A program made the position numbers and the translations under genes. Shown piece by piece: positions 1 through 11,798 of a stretch of 64,000 bases of DNA. The notes under the pieces were generated by a model. The model made no database searches, was not told the origin of the DNA, and worked only from the letters and a program-made list of their open reading frames with translations. The stretch lies in assembly GCA_963969495.1 (NCBI GenBank), contig OZ018320.1, forward strand, positions 73,018,245 to 73,082,244. Direction: 5' to 3'. The stretch's first letter is position 1; every line of letters starts with the position of its first letter. Origin of the DNA: Ceratothoa steindachneri (Eukaryota; Arthropoda; Malacostraca; Isopoda; Cymothoidae).

Positions 1-625
1 ATGAGGTTGAGACTTTCTGGAGTAACATATGGGAGAATGACAAGACTCACAATGAAAATGCCAAATGGATACAAGACCTGGCCAAAGCCAATCAGGCTGT
101 GCCATCACAACAATGGTCAGACATCACCACAGGTGAAACAGCCAAAGCCGTTCTTAACTGGAAGGCAGCTGGGTGTGACGGTGTGGCCAATTTCTGGTTC
201 AAACAACTGACCAACCTACATCAATACCTACCTATTGCCTATAATAACATCCTAAACATCCAGAACAGGCCCCAGAATGACTAACAAAAGAAAGGTACCA
301 CTTTCCTCCTACCAAAGAACCAAGACACGGATAACCCCAAGAACTACAGGCCAATTACATGCCTAGCGACAATGTACAAGGTATTAACCTCTATCATCAC
401 AGAAAAGCCCCACACCTCCCTCGAGAATAACAATCTACTCTCCAAAGAACAGAAAGGATGTAGGTGAAGGACTTATGACTAGAAAAATGCCTTTGACAGC
501 GTGCCACACACCTGGATAATTAAAGGCCTTGAGGTCTACAAAATCTGCCCAACCATGACTCGTTCCATGCAGGAAAACATGAAAACGTGCAAAGCCATCC
601 TTTACCTCAATCATGGCAAGGATAC
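1..625 (+). pseudogene. RLE-type LINE, reverse transcriptase N-terminal part (segment 1 of 3)
   Basis: Plus-strand translation gives the first half of a non-LTR reverse transcriptase. Around 140-220 it reads LNWKAAGCDGVANFWFK, and around 330-440 KNYRPITCLATMYK followed by LLSKEQKGCR, which are the early RT blocks of this family. After that the frame is broken by stops and shifts, though pieces such as FDSVPHTWIIKGLEVYK remain readable near 490-545. The element continues at 2163-2236 and 3621-5282, separated by two later LTR-like insertions. The window starts inside it, so its 5' end is not seen. By family knowledge this resembles R2/R4-like LINEs with a restriction-like endonuclease; the exact clade is inference. 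It is a dead copy. Confidence 0.8.
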
Positions 626-2158
626 TGTGAGGGGATAGATGCTCCCTTCCCCTCAAAATTGAGCTGCTGGTCTTTAACCACAACGTCCTGTCAGTGGAGG
701 CAGCGCAGCCCGACCCCTTAAGTTCCTTCCTTCTCGCCCCTCGTCTCGAGGAGAAGCTGAACTGTTGTCCCCGACCACATAATGCAATAATCAGCTCAGG
801 TCAGGACCCGAGACACTAACATCGGTTAAAACAGCAAGATTTCCCCATAGAGCTGGTATTCAATTTCACCGCATATGCGAAGTCAGGAGAGCGTCGCCCT
901 AAAGCCAAAAGGTCCCTCAAGGCCAGCTGTACGATGCTCTGAGAAAAACCGTTGGAGGAGGAACCTTCATGCAGCCTGTCCCGAAATCCCCCCCCCCGTC
1001 GCCACCCCAGTGGGGTGGCGACGTATAAAAGCAAATATCTTTGGAAAAACGAGTTAGATTACGTTAATCATCAAGGCGACGAAGATTCCGGCAAGAGGCC
1101 GGCTACCAACAGAAGGGACTAAGAAGAAGCTCATCCTCGAGCCAGTTCCTGGTGGTCACACGGAACTTTAAGTTAACTTGATTTAAGAAGCAAGTTTAAC
1201 TAACTTTAGTCAGAGAAACTCCCCTATCCTGGTGACTCCCAAAGCACATATAGTCCTCGCCCTTGGTGAATACCGGAACTCAGAAGAAATCATCCTCGAG
1301 CCCGTTCCTGGTGGTCACACCGAACCTTAAGTAAATTTGATTTAAGAAGCAAGTTCAACTTACTCTCGCCAGAGAAACCCCCCTATCCTGGTACATTCCA
1401 AAGCACAGAGATAGTACTCGCCCTTGAGAAACACCACAAGTGAACTCCATCCAGCAGTCCCCTGAGTCAAAGGATTCAAGTATTGACTCATCGATCGCCA
1501 GTGTGAATTATGTGCCAGAGTAATCCAAAAAGAAGAAAGAAAGATTCGTTCACCGTCCCGTGGTGATATAATTTCCTACGGAAGGTGTGTGGCTCCCCAT
1601 CTGCCACACGCGCCAAAGTCTTTTGTGGCTTTAAAGCTATTTCTCCCGTACGAACACATCTGGACAAGAGTAACGCGTCATCCCGGCAACAACATTCCTG
1701 AGGTGACGTAACCATTGAGTTCAAGGTCAGACTCAAACCCGATTCTAGTAGGAATCTATAAAGGCAATTGAGCCTCGGTATCCGTTTCAGTAAAGTCCGT
1801 TTGCATTTTTTATATTAAAGTGAGCCGTGGGTCAACCATCACTATAATTTCAAGAATGTCATTTTAGAAAACCTCACTTAAATTCGTTTAATTCATTTCT
1901 GGATATTTTGTGTGTCAAATTTAGTTGGTTTATGTTTTTTTTGTTTTGATTAAAGTTTTTTTTTACAAATTATATTCAATCCTCGAAACGGTAAGCAAGG
2001 CACTAGGAACCGTCAAATATTAAAGAAGAAATAATCCGATAATAATAATAATCAAATATTCAAATATATAGCACTCTTAGAGATAAAACGTAACGCGGAG
2101 TTTTGAAGTACGTAAACAACCCATACGTACAAACTCCAGCCATCACTCGGTCCTTCCT
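626..2158 (+). mobile_element. Solo-LTR-like insertion A (about 1.53 kb)
   Basis: A non-coding block starts TGTGAGGGG and interrupts the LINE reading frame between codons that otherwise run on. Its sequence matches the block at 2237-3616 over its whole length. It holds a TATA-like box (tataaagg, about 1757) about 30 bases before a TTTCAGTAAAG initiator-like site, then a T-rich tract and a possible ATTAAA signal, all typical of an LTR. ATAC occurs at 622-625 and 2159-2162, a possible 4-bp target-site duplication. The outer end lacks the usual CA, so the exact border is uncertain. No coding content is seen. Orientation is inferred from the promoter-like signals. Confidence 0.6.
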
Positions 2159-2162
2159 ATAC

Positions 2163-2236
2163 CACGACAGACACAATAACATCTAAGCCTATTAACATCA
2201 AAAGTGGCATATATCAAGGAGACTCACTATCAACCC
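2163..2236 (+). pseudogene. RLE-type LINE, segment 2 of 3 (74-bp RT island)
   Basis: A short island between the two LTR-like insertions. Joined in frame to the LINE segment ending at 625, it translates through INIKSGIYQGDSLS, the conserved RT block that ends in QGDSLSP in related elements. Segment 3 carries straight on with PLIFCLALTPLS. The island therefore shows that two separate insertions hit the same RT gene about 74 bases apart. Confidence 0.8.
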
Positions 2237-3616
2237 TGTAAGGGAAACGATACTCCCCCCCCCCTCTTAGTTGAGCCGCTGGTCACTAACCACAACGTCC
2301 TGGAAGTGAAGACGCCGTAGCTTAAACACTTAAGCTTCTCCCGTCTCGCCCCTCGTCCCGACGAAAAGCTGAACGGCCATCCCAGACAACATAATGCGCT
2401 AATCAGTTCAGGTCGGCTCCGAGACCCTAACATCGGTTACAACAGAAAGGTTTCCCCTAAGAGGTGATATTCAATTTCACCGCATAGGCGAAATTAGAGT
2501 AGCGTCGCCCTATAGCCAGAAGTTCCATTCAGGCCAGCTGTACGACGCCCTGAGAAAAACCGTTAGAAGAGGAGACTTCATGCGGCATGTCCACGCACCT
2601 CCCCAACTCCTGCCCCTACCTCAGTGGGGTGGCGACGTATAAAAGCAAATATCTTTCGAAAAACGGGGTAGATTACGTTAGTCATCAAGGCGATGAAGTC
2701 CCAGGCAAGAGGCCCGGGTTACCAATAGAAAGGACTAAGAAGAAGCTCATCCGAAGCTAGTTCCTGGTGGTCACACCGAACTCTAAGTTAACTTGATTTA
2801 AGAAATAAGTTTAACTGACTCTCATCAGAGAAACCCTCCCTATCCTGGTGTATCTCAAAGCACAGAGATAGTCCTCGCTCTTGAGAAACACCCCAAAGAA
2901 CTCCCTCCAGCAGTCCCCTGAGTCAAAGGATTCAAGCATTGACTCATCGCTCGCCAGTGCGAATTATGTGCCAGAGTAATCCAAAGAGAAGAAGAAAGAT
3001 TCGTTCACTGTCCCGTGGTGATATCATTTCCTACGGAAGGCGTGTGGCTCCCCATTGCCACACGCGCCAAAGACATCTATGGCTTTAAAGCTATTTCTCC
3101 CATACGAACACATCTGGACAAGCGTCACGCGCCATCCCGGCAACAACATTCCTGAGGTGATGTAACCATTGAGTTCAAGGTCAGACTCAAACCCGATTTT
3201 AGAAGAAAGCTCTAAAGGTATTTAAACTCAGGTATCCGTTTCAGTAAAGCCCGTTTGCATTTTTTATATTAAAGTGAGCCGTGGGTCAACCATCACTATA
3301 ATTTCAAGTATGTCATGTTAGAAAGCCTCACTTAATTTCATTGAATTAATTTTTGTGTATTTAATGTGTCAAATTCCTTTGGTTCATGTTTTGTTTTTTA
3401 ATTAAAGTTTTAGTTTTTTTAACAAATTTTTATTCAATCCTCGAAACGGTAAGCAAGACACTAGGAACCGTCAAAGATTAAAGAAGAAATAATCTGATAA
3501 AAATAATTAATAATAATCAAATATATAGCACTCTTAGAGATAAAACGTAATCCAGGAGTTTTAACGAACGTAAACAACCCATTGGTACGAACTCCAGGCA
3601 TCACTCGGTCCTTCCT
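2237..3616 (+). mobile_element. Solo-LTR-like insertion B (about 1.38 kb)
   Basis: A second copy of the repeat at 626-2158, in the same orientation. It begins TGTAAGGGAAACGATAC and ends with the same tail, ...CATCACTCGGTCCTTCC. The two differ by scattered substitutions and small indels, including a C-run near 2257-2266, so they are sister insertions and not one recent duplication. The initiator-like TTTCAGTAAAG near 3238 is kept, while the TATA-like box of copy A has decayed. Flanking ACCC (2233-2236 and 3619-3622) may be a target-site duplication, but that would put the border two bases away from the one inferred for copy A. Confidence 0.6.
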
Positions 3617-3620
3617 ATAC

Positions 3621-5282
3621 CCCCTAATATTTTGCCTTGCACTAACCCCACTTAGCATGCTCCTAAACATGACTGGTTATGGGTATAACACCGCACAAGG
3701 CAAGATAAACTACCTTTCTACATGGATGACCTGAAGACATATGGAAAAAAATGATAAGGAACAGACTGGGCTTCTAAAGATAGTCAAAGCCTTCAGCGAT
3801 AACATTGGAATGGAGTTCGGACTGGACAGGTGCGCCAAGGCCACTTTCAAGAAGAGCCAACTAGCTAACTCCTCAAATATCACACCTAATGCTGATACAG
3901 TCATCTGAGACCTCGAACAAAAGGGTACCTATAAATACCTTGGTGTCAATGTCAATGAGGGTGACGAAGTAGAACACAACAAAATGAAATAACAGATCAG
4001 AAAGGAGCACTATCGTTGAGTTCGGATGGTCCTTAAATCAGAACTGAACTCTGTAAAAAAGCTGGAAGCCATTAACACTTTAGCATTTTCTGTAGTTACA
4101 TATATCTTCAACATCATCTACTGGAAGATGCGAGAGCTGGCCAAATTAGACACAAAAACTTTTAAGTTCCTTACAATGCATCAAATGCATCACCCAAAAT
4201 CTGATGTAATAGGATGTACCTGCCAAGAAAGGAAGGAGGTAGAGGACTCATTCAAATTGAGCTCTCTTACAAAACCACTACGATCGGACTTGAAAGGTAC
4301 CTCCAGGAAGCACAGGATTATCTGCTCCATTTTTTCAGGGACTATGACAAGCACAAACGGGCAATTAAGTTCACCCAGGGGCTCCAGATGCCTTCAGTTC
4401 CCCCGGCAGAAGAAGCAAACACCAACTATGCCTGTCGAACCAAGGCCAAAGCCAAACATTGTGGACAACGACTTAAATCTAGAGAGGAAACCAAGAACAT
4501 CCACAACAAATACCCACAACGAATTCAACAACCTGATGTAGACCAGAAACAGACACACAAGCGGCTACGAGCTACAGGACTGAAAGCAGAAACAGAGGGC
4601 TTTATCATAGCAGCCCAGGACCAGTCTCCCTACACGATGGCACCAACACAACATTTTGATAAAGAGGGATGTTGGCCCCAAATGCAGACTGTGTGGAAGG
4701 TTTGATTAGACCATAGACCACCTGTTATCAGGCTGCCCTGAATTGGTAAAATCCGAATATATCAACCGCCACAATAAAGCAGCCGCTTACATCCACTGGA
4801 ATATCTGCAAAGAGCATGGCATACAGGTCTCTGGCAAGTGGTATGAGCATGAGTCTAAGGCAGTTGTTTAAACGACAGTCACCATTATCTGGGACATGCC
4901 CATCCACACAGACAGGACTATATCAGCCAATAGACCTGATATAGTATTGAAAAAAAGAAGGACAAGACCTGCTTTCTCATAGACATATCCATACATACCC
5001 TTTGACATCAACACCTCGGTCAAGACTACTGAAAAGCTCAACAAGTATAAAGACGTTGAAATTGAAGTTGAGCGGATGTGAGGGCTCAAAACCACAATAA
5101 TTCCTGTCATTGTAGGATCCATTAGAACTATTGAAATGGCTCAAAAGAATACCTAGACAAAATTCCTGGCAGCATCAAAATCTATGAACGCCAGAGAACC
5201 AAGCATCCTTAGGTCCATGGTTTGGACTCGGTTGACTGGAGAATGTTGACTTGTAAATTAAAGGAATAATAATAATAATAAT
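3621..5282 (+). pseudogene. RLE-type LINE, C-terminal RT and endonuclease part (segment 3 of 3)
   Basis: Continues the LINE after insertion B: FGLDRCAKATFKK (about 3820), GTYKYLGVNVNEGD (about 3925), then LDTKTFKFLTMHQMHHPKSDV, LPRKEGGRGLIQIE and LKAETEGFIIAAQDQS, ending near 4660. Further on, CRLCG...IDHLLSGC gives a Cys/His zinc motif, and RPDIV followed by a downstream LIDIS matches the PD...D core of the restriction-like endonuclease of R2-type LINEs. Several frameshifts and stops interrupt it, so it is inactive. The 3' end is a short (AAT)n tail at about 5264-5282, as expected for target-primed insertion. Confidence 0.8.
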
Positions 5283-6027
5283 ATCTCGGTTTTATAAAAC
5301 GGCAAAAACATACCAGGTTACTCATTAACTAAGCAAAAAAAAATATCCAAAGATCCAGCTCTAAAAATATATCCAAGACATTATAAAATAACCGTTATTT
5401 TCAAAAAGTTTCATCATTAACTCTATATTTTGTATCGTTATTCATTTGAAAGCTTTTCTTTTGAAGGATATTTTTTTTTCTCTAAATATTGATCAAAACT
5501 TATCCAATAATATTTTTGTAAACAATCAAAATTCCCTACCTTTTCTTACAAAGCAGTTTTCGAATTACTTTGGTGTTTGAAAACAAATGGTGAAGTTCAG
5601 AAAAAGTTTTGGAAATTAAAAAAAAAAAATACAAATCGTGAAGTTCATGTAATTGATTAAAATTTAGGCATGGCTGCTTTATTTATTTTATCGCATATTC
5701 GAAAGTTTTATCGAAATTGCATCGAAAATAGATATATAATTCTAATACGAAGTCATATGTAACTAAGCTCTGATGAAAACAGAGCTCAGTTTTTCCGTAT
5801 ATCAAAAGAATTCCGATACAGTTTTTCCTAGAAAATAAAGATGGATCTACAAAAACGTAGACCAAGAGTAAATTATTAAGAAACAAGTCGCTGTTCTCTT
5901 CCTTAACAGGAAGAGCTTAGTTACACAGGCACCCCTGCGGGATGTGGCCTACGGCCTTATTTGCTAATCTTAACCACTTTTTTTAATCTCCTTTATAGAC
6001 TCTTTATTTTAACACCCTGAACAACCT
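5283..6027. other. AT-rich spacer, no feature recognised
   Basis: AT-rich sequence with no open frame showing family motifs on either strand and no strong repeat structure. It separates the LINE tail from the (TTC)n tract at 6028. Confidence 0.5.
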
Positions 6028-6090
6028 TTTCTTCTTCTTCTTCTTCCTCTTCTTCTTCATCTTCATCTTCATCTTCTTCTTCTTCTTCTG
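6028..6090. repeat. (TTC)n microsatellite abutting CR1 copy 1
   Basis: Imperfect TTC/ATC repeats run directly into the CR1-like coding sequence that begins at 6091. The CR1 copies here themselves end in (TTC)n, so this tract may be the tail of an earlier copy or the target preferred by the element. Confidence 0.85.
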
Positions 6091-8382
6091 GAGAAGAAGA
6101 ACTTTATCCTACAAAAAGTGGAGGAACCAACGCGTGATAATAATATCCTCGATTTAATCATGGCGACTGACGAGTCATTGGTAGAAAATGTTTGTGTAGG
6201 AGAGCATTTAGCCTCGAGTGACCATAATGCGATTAGATTCGAAGTAAACACGTGTGTAGAAGTAAAAATTAGCACTCAGCTCATCCCACGTTTTGGTAGC
6301 ATTAATTTTGATACTTTTCGCGAAAGGATTAATGATGTAGACTGGGGAATGCGCTTCGAGAATAGGTCAGTAGGAGAAATGTAAACTGAGCTTCGGCGTA
6401 CACTCCTTAGTGTAAATTTCGACTTAGTAAAGTATGTGCGCCCTAAGAGCTGGAAGTCGATGAGAGCGCCGTGGGTTAGCCCACTAATATTAAGCTTAAT
6501 TAAGGACCGAAATAGAAAATTTCAAATACATAAGAACAATGAGTCATTTATAAGTCGGCAAAATTACATAGATTCTCGAAGAGAAGTTAAACGGGCGGTT
6601 AGAGATGCGAAGCGGAAATATGAAATAAAACTCGCAAAGGATTCGAAGAAGGAACCGAAACGGTTTTACAGCTATGAAAACAGTAGGAAACCCTTAAAAG
6701 GGTCAACAGGGCCGATTAAAGACAAAGATGGTCGTTTGACGGAATTTCCGGCGGAAATGTCTAAAATTTTAAATGAACATTTCACAAGCGTCTTTACTGT
6801 TGAAGATTCGTCCGAATTAGGATCGTTAGTTGAAGAAGTAGATAATAGTGATATTTGCATATCCGATATAACAGTTAATGAAGAGGAAATTCTTAAATAT
6901 ATTAACCTGATGAAAAAGTTGAAATCACCCGGGCCCGATGGCGTTTACCCCACTCATTTAAAGGAACTTAAGAATGAGCTTGCGAAGCCGTTGCGTGCAA
7001 TTTTCAATCGCTCATTAGAAGATGGCGTAGTCCCTTTAAACTTCAAGCGTGCAAACGTTACACCAATATTTAAGAATGGGAATAGATACGAAGCAACGAA
7101 TTTTCGTCCTATTAGTCTAACTTCGGTAGTTGGAAAGCTTTTAGAATCGGTAATTAGAGATAGAATAGTGAGCCACCTCGAGCTAAATAATCTGATTAAA
7201 GATTCCCAACATGGGTTTAGGCGGGCGAGATCGTGCTTGACAAATTTGCTCGAATTCTTCCATAAAATGATTTGCGTTTACGACGAAAGCAAAGCTGTAG
7301 ATGTAATCTATCTAGACTTTAAAAAGGCTTTTGACATCGTTCCGCACGAGAGATTATTAATGAAAGTTAAAGCAATCGGTGTAAAGGGTAAGATATTAAA
7401 TTGGATTAGAAATTGGTTGAAGGATCGTTCACAGCGAGTTGTTATAAATGGTGAATGTTCTGATTGGGTCAACGTCAGTAGTGGAGCGCCACAAGGCTCG
7501 GTTCTTGGCCCATTATTGTTTCTAATATATATAAACGATTTGGATAATGGCGTATTTAGTACGATTTCTAAATTTGCTGACGACACGAAGCTGGGCAACC
7601 GTGCCTATGTAAGATCGGATGTAGAAAAATTACAAAAGGACCTAAACTTGATTGTCAGATGGGCGGTTTATTGGCAAATGCAGTTTAATTTAAGTAAATG
7701 CAAGGTGATGCATTTGGGTAGCCATAATTTGAGGGTAGGGTATACTATGAAAGGCCAGGTCCTCGACGTGATTAAATTGGAAAAGGACCTGGGAGTTTTA
7801 GTCTCGGATGACTTCAAAGTCACGAAACAATGCGCGGATGCATGTAAAAAAGCAAATCGTGTGCTGGGTTATATCGCGCGTAATTTCACGTTCAAATCCA
7901 AAGATGTAATTTTACCGTTATATAAATCACTTGTGCGTCCACTGCTCGAATACGCGGTCCAATTTTGGGGTCCATACTTAAACAAAGATATCGCACAATT
8001 AGAAAGAGTGCAGCGTAGGGCTACAAAATTAATTCCCGAGCTGAGAAACAGGCCCTACGAGGAAAGACTCAGGGCAATAGATTTGCCATCTCTCGAAGGC
8101 AGAGGATTGCGTGGCCAGCTAATAGAAGTATTTAAAATATTGAAAGGATTTTCAAACGTTGATTATAGGAATTTGTTCGAGTTGGATCATAGGGAAAACA
8201 CTCGCCAACACGGATTAAAATTAGTGAACAAGCGATTTAACACTAGTATAGCCCAAAACTATTTTACGTTTAAAATTACTCAAATTTGGAATAGGCTACC
8301 TACCCACGTAGTAGATAGTACGTCGGTAAATATGTTTAAAAACCGTCTCGACGCGCACTTAAATAGTATAAATATAACGTAG
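6091..8382 (+). pseudogene. CR1-like LINE ORF2: endonuclease end plus reverse transcriptase (one in-frame stop)
   Basis: Encodes the C-terminal end of an APE-type endonuclease (LDLIMATDESLVENV, then SSDHNAIRF, the SDH catalytic motif) followed by a nearly complete reverse transcriptase. The RT blocks appear in order: SPGPDGVYPTHLK, NFRPISLTSVVGKLLE, HGFRRARSCLTNLLEF, YLDFKKAFDIVPH, GAPQGSVLGPLLFLIYIND and the catalytic FADDTK box near 7575, then the thumb and C-terminal part ending in HLNSINIT. One TAA at 6382-6384 is the only break in a frame that otherwise stays open from 6091 to 8382. The N-terminal endonuclease and ORF1 are missing, so the copy is 5'-truncated. The family is CR1-like by motif; activity is excluded by the truncation and the stop. 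Confidence 0.88.
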
Positions 8383-8852
8383 TCTGAGCACAGTAAATAA
8401 AAACGTCTTTGCAAAAGGAGTTTGGAGCGGAGGAACAACGAGAGTAAAAATGATGACTAAAAATGATGCCAGCGATTTCTCTTGCATGTGTAGTTTAGAT
8501 ATCCACTTTCTTTTCCGCCTATCCTATAAATAGTCTTACTATCCTAAAATTAGATTTTCACCACTAACAGTCGAGGGCTGTGGAAGTTGAGAAGAAAAAG
8601 TTACTATCACTCCCCCCTTCCCTAGGTTGAAGTAGTTAATATGCATGACAATGTACACATGTAGATAAGTGTGTACAGAAGATTATATATTAAAAAAAAT
8701 AAATAAAATAAAAAAATAAATATATAGCATGTTAGAGATACACTCGTAGATAAGTTTGTATCGTAGTTATGGATTTAGTGTAGCGGACTAGCCTCGAGCG
8801 GACCTTAGGGTCTTTGCTGGTCCTAGATTCTGTAGTTCTGTAGTTCTGTAGT

Positions 8853-8905
8853 TCTTCTTCTTCTTCTTCTTCTTCTTCTTATTCTTCTTCTTCTTCTTCT
8901 TCTTA
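8853..8905. repeat. (TTC)n tail between two CR1-like copies
   Basis: TTC repeats with one ATTC interruption. They form the 3' tail of copy 1 and directly precede the truncated start of copy 2. Confidence 0.9.
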
Positions 8906-8907
8906 TT

Positions 8908-9912
8908 GGGGTGACTGGTAAGATTTTAAACTGGATTAGAAATTGGCTGAAAGATCGCTCGCAGCGGGTGGTAATAAATGGGGAATGTTCAGATTGGGCC
9001 AGCGTTAGTAGTGGGGTACCGCAGGGCTCTGTTTTAGGCCCTTTATTGTTTTTAATTTATATTAACGATTTAGATAAAGGCATACTTAGTCGGATTTCGA
9101 AATTTGCGGACGACACGAAGCTGGGCAATCGTGCCTATGTAAGAGCGGATGTCGATAAATTGCAGGGGGACCTAAACTCGATTGCCAATTGGGCGGACAA
9201 GTGGCAAATGGAATTTAATTTAAGCAAATGCAAGGTAATGCACTTGGGTTGCCATAATTTAAGAGTAGAATATACCATGAAAGGCCAAGTCCTCGACGCG
9301 GTTAAATTAGAAAAAGACTTGGGAGTATTAGTCTCAGACGATTTTAAATTCTCGAAGCAATGCGCGGATGCGTGTAAAAAAGCAAATCGCGTTTTGGGTT
9401 ATATCGCGCGTAATTTCACCTTCAAATCTAAGGATGTAATTTTACCTTTATATAAATCCCTTGTGCGGCCACTTCTCGAATACGCTGTTCAATTTTGGGC
9501 TCCATATTTAATGAAAGATATCGCGCAATTAGAAAGAGTGCAGCGTAGGGCTACGAAATTAATTCCAGAGCTGAGGAATAGATCATACGAGGAAAGGCTC
9601 AGGGCTTTAGATTTGCCATCGCTAGAACGCAGAAGATTACGTGGCCAGCTAATAGAAGTATTTAAAATACTAAAGGGTTTCTCAAACGTTGACTTTCGCA
9701 ATCTGTTCGAACTGGATCATAGGGGAAATACTCGTCAGCACGGGTTAAAATTAGTGAACAAGCGTTTTAACACTAGTATAGCCCAAAACTATTTTACATT
9801 TAAAGTTACTCAAAATTGGAATCGGCTGCCCACCCACGTAGTAGATAGCACTTCGGTTAATATGTTCAAAAATCGTCTCGACGTGCATTTGAATAGTTTA
9901 AATATAACGTAG
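8908..9912 (+). pseudogene. CR1-like LINE reverse transcriptase, C-terminal half (copy 2)
   Basis: An uninterrupted frame starts in the middle of the RT at GKILNWIRNWLKDRS and includes GVPQGSVLGPLLFLIYIND, the FADDTK catalytic box and the full C-terminal region to HLNSLNIT. It is collinear with and very similar to copy 1 from about 7387 onward. The palm N-terminus and endonuclease are absent, so it cannot act alone. The frame has stayed open, and it keeps GVPQGS where copy 1 has GAPQGS. It looks like a younger or less decayed insertion of the same family. The first Met-like codon is only a chance start inside the RT. Confidence 0.88.
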
Positions 9913-10358
9913 TTGAGCACTGTGAATTTAAAACGTCCTTGCAGAGAGAGAGTTTGGAGCGGAGGTTTAAGGATATGAAATTATGATGACTAAAAATGAT
10001 GCCGGCGATTCTCTGCATGTGTAGCTTAGATGTCCCATTTCTTTTCCGCCTATCCTATAAGTAGTCTCTATCCCTAAATTAGCTTTTCACCACTAGCAGT
10101 CGAGTGGCTGCGGAAGATGAGAAGAAAAACTTTCTATCTCCCCCGACCCCTAGTTTGATTAGTTAAAATTGCACGATAATGTACACATGTAGATAAGTGT
10201 GTACAGTAGATAGTATTAAAAAAAAAAAGAAAAAAAAGAATGTTAGAGATACACTCGTAGATAAGGGTGTATCGTAGTTTTTGATTTAGTGTAGCGGACT
10301 AGCCTCGAGCGGACCTTAGGGTCTTTGCTGGTCCTAGATTCTGTAGTTCTGTAGTTCT
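8908..10358 (+). mobile_element. CR1-like LINE copy 2 (5'-truncated)
   Basis: Same family and orientation as copy 1, joined to it through the (TTC)n tract. Its 3' UTR (9913-10340) matches that of copy 1 and ends in TTCTGTAGTTCTTCTTC. Confidence 0.87.
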
Positions 10359-10614
10359 TCTTCTTATAAAGGAATTATTAGAAATAGCTTTGATAAAAAA
10401 ATTAAATATATTTAGGTGACAACCGAACTAAAAGAAAAAATCTTATTCAAAATCTCGTTCTTAAAATATAGGGTTATGGATATGTACTGGAAACATTTTA
10501 GACCAAAACCCCGTTGGTAGAGCGAGCTTGGCCGTAGGCCACATACTGACGGTCTGCCTGCAAAAAGCGCAAGCATCTACTCTAAAAAGCCTCTTGTTTA
10601 TTATTATAATTTAA

Positions 10615-10975
10615 TCGAGACGATTAACTTCCAAAAAATTACTTACATATTAAGATTCGTCGTTTATCTTCGAATAAATTTACTTTCATTTTAAGTGAGA
10701 CGGTTATCTTCTAAGAACTTATTATATTTTAAGTGATCTGTTAATCTTCTAAGAAATTCACTTATATTTTAAGTTAGACGTTTATCTTCTAAGATCTTTA
10801 CTTGCATTTTAAGTGATACGTGTATCTTCTAAGAATTTCTTTACATTATAAGTGAGACGTTTATCTTCTAAGAAATGTACTTAAATTTTAGTGACACGTT
10901 TATATTCTAAAACCTTTTCTTATATTTTAAGTGCGACGTTAATTTTCTAAGAACTTTCTTTACATTTTGAGCAGA
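10615..10975. repeat. About 40-bp tandem repeat, nine decayed copies
   Basis: A unit resembling TTTTAAGTGAGACGTTTATC plus TTCTAAGAA recurs with steps of 37-41 bases: cgNttatctt-type anchors lie near 10621, 10660, 10701, 10738, 10779, 10819, 10858, 10897 and 10937. Copies are diverged. No coding potential. Confidence 0.8.
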
Positions 10976-11256
10976 GAGAAATTCAGCCACATGGATAAAT
11001 GAATAAACTAAACTACATGATATAGTGGAAAGCTATAAGAAACACGAAATGTGGCAAGATTCCATAACAAAAGAGGGACGAGAAAAATTACCAATCGGAC
11101 TACACTCGATAAAAGACACGAAAAGAACACCAAAATCTGATAGAGAGATGATCTTCAAAATATGCTATAAATTTGAAACAAATTGCACAAGAGCGAAAAA
11201 AATGAGAAAGATAAGAAAGGGATTCTTTCAAAAATGGGAAGCAAATACCTGAAACG
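10976..11256 (+). pseudogene. RTE-like LINE, C-terminal fragment
   Basis: This piece is the same family, in inverse orientation, as the 3' part of the element at 15595-16515. Readable C-terminal motifs include RDDLQN and KSEKNEKDKKGILSKMGS, matching the basic tail of endonuclease-reverse transcriptases. It is short and runs into a (TA)n tract at 11257. Stops break every frame. Confidence 0.65.

Positions 11257-11351
<95 letters not shown>
11257..11351. repeat. (TA)n microsatellite
   Basis: About 95 bp of near-perfect TA repeats between an RTE fragment and a Penelope terminal-repeat remnant. Confidence 0.97.
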
Positions 11352-11352
<1 letters not shown>

Positions 11353-11757
11353 TGAAAGAACTCAATACTGAGTTATGATATATGGTAATGAAACCACTGT
11401 ATGCATAGAATTATTTACGAGACTAGTTTAATTATGAAGTTTACCATATCCTCTTCAGTCGTAGACTGAGAATGGAATGGACACAAGAGTCGTTATACAG
11501 CATCAAAATAACGGCAAAAGAAAAAAAAATGGAGAAAAAGGGTCATCAATCAGGGGATATGGTTCTAAGAGCATTAACTATACTGTTTACGGTCAGGTTT
11601 CGGAATAGGAGCTACTTTAAAATTGACCATCTGAAAGATTGAAATTGGTAATTTCTCCTATTAGTATCGATTCTACAATTTTTGGGGGTACGGAAACAAT
11701 TCTATGCTCTTATACAGTGGTTTCACTATCATATATATATATATATATATATATATG
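11352..11757. mobile_element. Degraded inverted pair of Penelope-like terminal repeats
   Basis: The left part (about 11375-11480) is the reverse complement of the terminal repeat seen at 20700-20800. It includes a decayed hammerhead core on the minus strand (CTGAAGA present, GAAA changed to TAAA). The right part (about 11690-11735) carries the matching CAGTGGTTTCACTATCATAT end in plus orientation, followed by (TA)n at 11731-11757. The middle has been partly lost. The layout matches the better preserved pair at 20421-20825. Confidence 0.55.
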
Positions 11758-11798
11758 GGAATGGGAGGGGGAAGTAAAAACCTGGAAAGTACACAGAA

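Larger units (their letters stand above)
6091..8905 (+). mobile_element. CR1-like LINE copy 1 (5'-truncated, with 3' UTR and TTC tail)
   Basis: The ORF2 remnant is followed by a non-coding 3' UTR (8383-8850). This UTR ends in ...GGTCTTTGCTGGTCCTAG and a repeated TTCTGTAG before a (TTC)n tail. The same UTR and tail follow copy 2, which fixes the 3' boundary. Confidence 0.85.
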
